Assembly (NCBI RefSeq): GCF_018678075.1
Contig: NZ_JAHHIR010000021.1
Span: forward strand, 1-43,907
Direction: 5' to 3'
Length of the DNA: 43,907 nucleotides
From: Epibacterium ulvae
GTDB taxonomy: Bacteria; Pseudomonadota; Alphaproteobacteria; Rhodobacterales; Rhodobacteraceae
Shown here: in pieces, positions 42,501 through 43,907 of the stretch
Numbering within the stretch: position 1 is the stretch's first letter
Layout of the letters: each line of letters begins with the position of its first letter
Made by a program: the position numbers and the translations under genes
The notes under the pieces: generated by a model
Seen by the model: only the letters and a program-made list of their open reading frames with translations
The model's database searches: none
What the model was told of the DNA's origin: nothing

Positions 42501-43301
42501 ATGACACATGACGAGGTTATTGAGGTCATAACCAATGCTGTTTCTCAAGCCCCGAGCATCCGTGCCCTGTTCCTGAGTGGCAGCTACGGAAATGGCCTAG
42601 CAGACGAATACAGCGATATTGATTTCGTATTGGTTTCCGAGGACGGTGCATCTGATGCGGTCGCACACATTTGGCGCGAAGCCGTCGAGCTAACTGGTGA
42701 AATAGTCCTCTGGTGGGATCGAACAAACGTCCCGGTCTTGATTAACGCCATTACCGAAGACTGGACGCGCACCGATGTCACTATTCTAGACCCAGGTCAG
42801 ATGGTGCGACAGACGCAAAGTTCCCTCAAACCTCTATTCGACCACGACGATATTTATCAACAACTGCCTGAAAACACACCCAAACCTCGTCCTGACTTGG
42901 ACAAGTTTCGCAATGAAGTTGAGGAGTTCATTAGGATACTCGGATTGCTCTACCTTGCTGCAGGGCGCGAAGAATACATAAATGGTGTTTTAGGCGTTTA
43001 TCACCTCCGAAACAAACTTGTAGATTTGTTGATCGACGAAACAGATGCGCCCAATCGCGGTGGTATCTTGCATCTCAATCGATTGATTACGGATGAGCAG
43101 AAAGGCTTGCTAATGTCGATGCCACCGGCCGTTCCCAGTCGAGATGCAATGATCTCTGCTCAGTTGACTTATGCGAAAGCCTACCTGCCGCGTGCACGCA
43201 AGAAAGCCGAGCGATTAGGAATGGATTGGCCGGAACGTTTCGAGGCTGTGACCTGGGAACGGCTTGAAGAGACATTGTCCATCAAGAAACCCTACGATTA
43301 A
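42501..43301 (+). CDS. Nucleotidyltransferase of the aminoglycoside-adenylyltransferase type fold
   Basis: 266 residues. The N-terminal nucleotidyltransferase motif is clear: LFLSGSYGNGLADEYSDIDF (glycine/serine loop plus the paired acidic residues). A helical C-terminal domain follows (FIRILGLLYLAAGREEYING, LRNKLVDLLIDE), as in the AadE/ANT(6)-like group, though close function is not assured; antibiotic modification should not be assumed. ATG 42501 follows GGAGATCAGGATC; ATG 42486 lacks a ribosome site. Its base composition looks more AT-rich than that of its neighbours and it sits beside an IS91 remnant, which suggests acquisition by transfer. Confidence 0.75.
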   Translation: MTHDEVIEVITNAVSQAPSIRALFLSGSYGNGLADEYSDIDFVLVSEDGASDAVAHIWREAVELTGEIVLWWDRTNVPVLINAITEDWTRTDVTILDPGQMVRQTQSSLKPLFDHDDIYQQLPENTPKPRPDLDKFRNEVEEFIRILGLLYLAAGREEYINGVLGVYHLRNKLVDLLIDETDAPNRGGILHLNRLITDEQKGLLMSMPPAVPSRDAMISAQLTYAKAYLPRARKKAERLGMDWPERFEAVTWERLEETLSIKKPYD

Positions 43302-43659
43302 CACCACGCCCTTTCTAACCGCAGCTAAGTTTAAGTTTTTTTGTTTCAAGCCAGTGTGTTAGGTTTGGGCTTTGCGGTCTGGCGCGCGTTGACAAATCTG
43401 ACAAGGTTGAAGCCGCGAGATGCGTGCACTGTGCTATGTGGAAAGCACAGGCGTCTGCCTCTGGTTTATGCTGCGGTTTCGTCGAGTTTTCTGGATCCTA
43501 TCGCTCGGCCGCGCGGTCTTTGGCATTCTAGCGGACACTTTTGTAGATCTTAAGGCGTTGGTTTCTGTCCTCTCACGCCAGTAAACTGGGTTAAGCCAAT
43601 GCCTATCTCTGACCGGCACTTTGAGCGTCGGATGGAAGGACGGGCAGAAGATGTGCAGC
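43302..43659. other. Gene-poor stretch between nucleotidyltransferase and IS91 remnant
   Basis: About 360 bases. The right part, to roughly 43550, is likely the 3' terminal region of the IS91 element, downstream of its transposase stop. Open frames here are short and lack ribosome sites. I cannot place the exact IS end, because IS91 elements have no terminal inverted repeats. Confidence 0.45.
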
Positions 43660-43907
43660 TCATAATGCGGCCTGCTTTCTTGGTGGCGCTCGGGTTCGGG
43701 GCTTCTGTCCGCGCCCGAAGGTCCCAACGATGCGCATCGGTCCGCCAAAGGGTGGCTTGGCATATACGACCCAGTCGATCGTGCGCAGCAGAGCCAACCA
43801 TTCGGCGAATGGTGTTGGCTTCTGGCAATCCAGCAAGGTCGCCGAAGAACTTCAATTGCCCAGTGCGATGCAAAGCCGCGAGCCCTTCAAGAAACAAGCG
43901 CCGGAAC
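43660..43907 (-). pseudogene. IS91-family transposase remnant with internal deletion and frameshift, runs off the right edge
   Basis: On the minus strand FRRLFLEGLAALHRTGQLKF and GDLAGLPEANT lead, after one extra base near 43811, into FAEWLALLRTIDWVVYAKPP then FGGP, directly followed by MRIVGTFGRGQ and a stop at 43660. In intact IS91 transposases KPPFGGP lies mid-protein and CGGPM-RI near the C-terminus, so the region between the two GGP-like sites is deleted. Together with the frameshift this copy is dead. The 5' part is outside the window. Confidence 0.82.

Overview
The window reads as chromosomal DNA of a marine alphaproteobacterium of the Rhodobacteraceae (Roseobacter group). The evidence is the GC-rich coding style, an Entner-Doudoroff set (zwf-edd-eda with a type I gap), a roseobacter-style membrane formate dehydrogenase cluster with DUF3305/DUF3306 accessory genes, and a urease operon interleaved with small exported proteins. 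No rRNA, tRNA or CRISPR array was seen. Both window edges lie inside remnants of IS91-family transposase genes on the minus strand, so the window may be one contig broken at repeats.

Layout. 1-2200: an IS91 remnant abuts a chemoreceptor that has lost its start and first half of a NIT-type (nitrate/nitrite-sensing) domain. 2300-5870: gap with a candidate operator and a strong terminator, a methyltransferase, and an exported chalcone-isomerase-like protein. 5950-9410: a cache-domain histidine kinase convergent with an NtrC-type regulator that lacks the GAFTGA loop and is coupled to a 44-residue membrane peptide. 9491-16471 (minus): formate dehydrogenase gamma, beta and alpha subunits, a Tat-signal peptide gene, a TorD-like chaperone, DUF3306 and DUF3305. 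The regulator is the last gene in this same-strand run. 16793-21114 (plus, divergent): a polyferredoxin, Mrp/ApbC, a lipoate-ligase-fold protein and a DUF6505-like protein. A broken IS3 remnant (21.1-21.5 kb) separates these from tupBCA, a tungstate importer on the minus strand, which suggests a tungsten- or molybdenum-cofactor formate oxidation module.

24089-27940 (minus): five tightly packed genes, namely two zinc-ribbon DUF4178 proteins, a 52-residue membrane peptide, a DUF350 membrane protein and a membrane-anchored aminopropyltransferase. The biochemical role is not established to my knowledge, and this is the best candidate here for an undescribed system. 28339-32302: zwf-edd-eda, ending in a terminator. 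A 13-base motif (TGTTANCGCTACC) lies upstream of both gap and zwf, suggesting one shared regulator. 32518-35166: a second, intact chemoreceptor.

35184-41173 (minus): urease genes in the order ureD-ureA-(His-rich membrane peptide)-ureB-(lipoprotein)-ureC-(DUF1127)-ureE-ureF-ureG. 41355-42311: a SixA-type phosphatase fused to a Nudix domain, with the phosphatase arginine replaced by cysteine. 42501-43301: a nucleotidyltransferase next to the second IS91 remnant.

Coordinates are for the starts I consider most likely. Family names are assigned from remembered motifs and gene order, not from a search.
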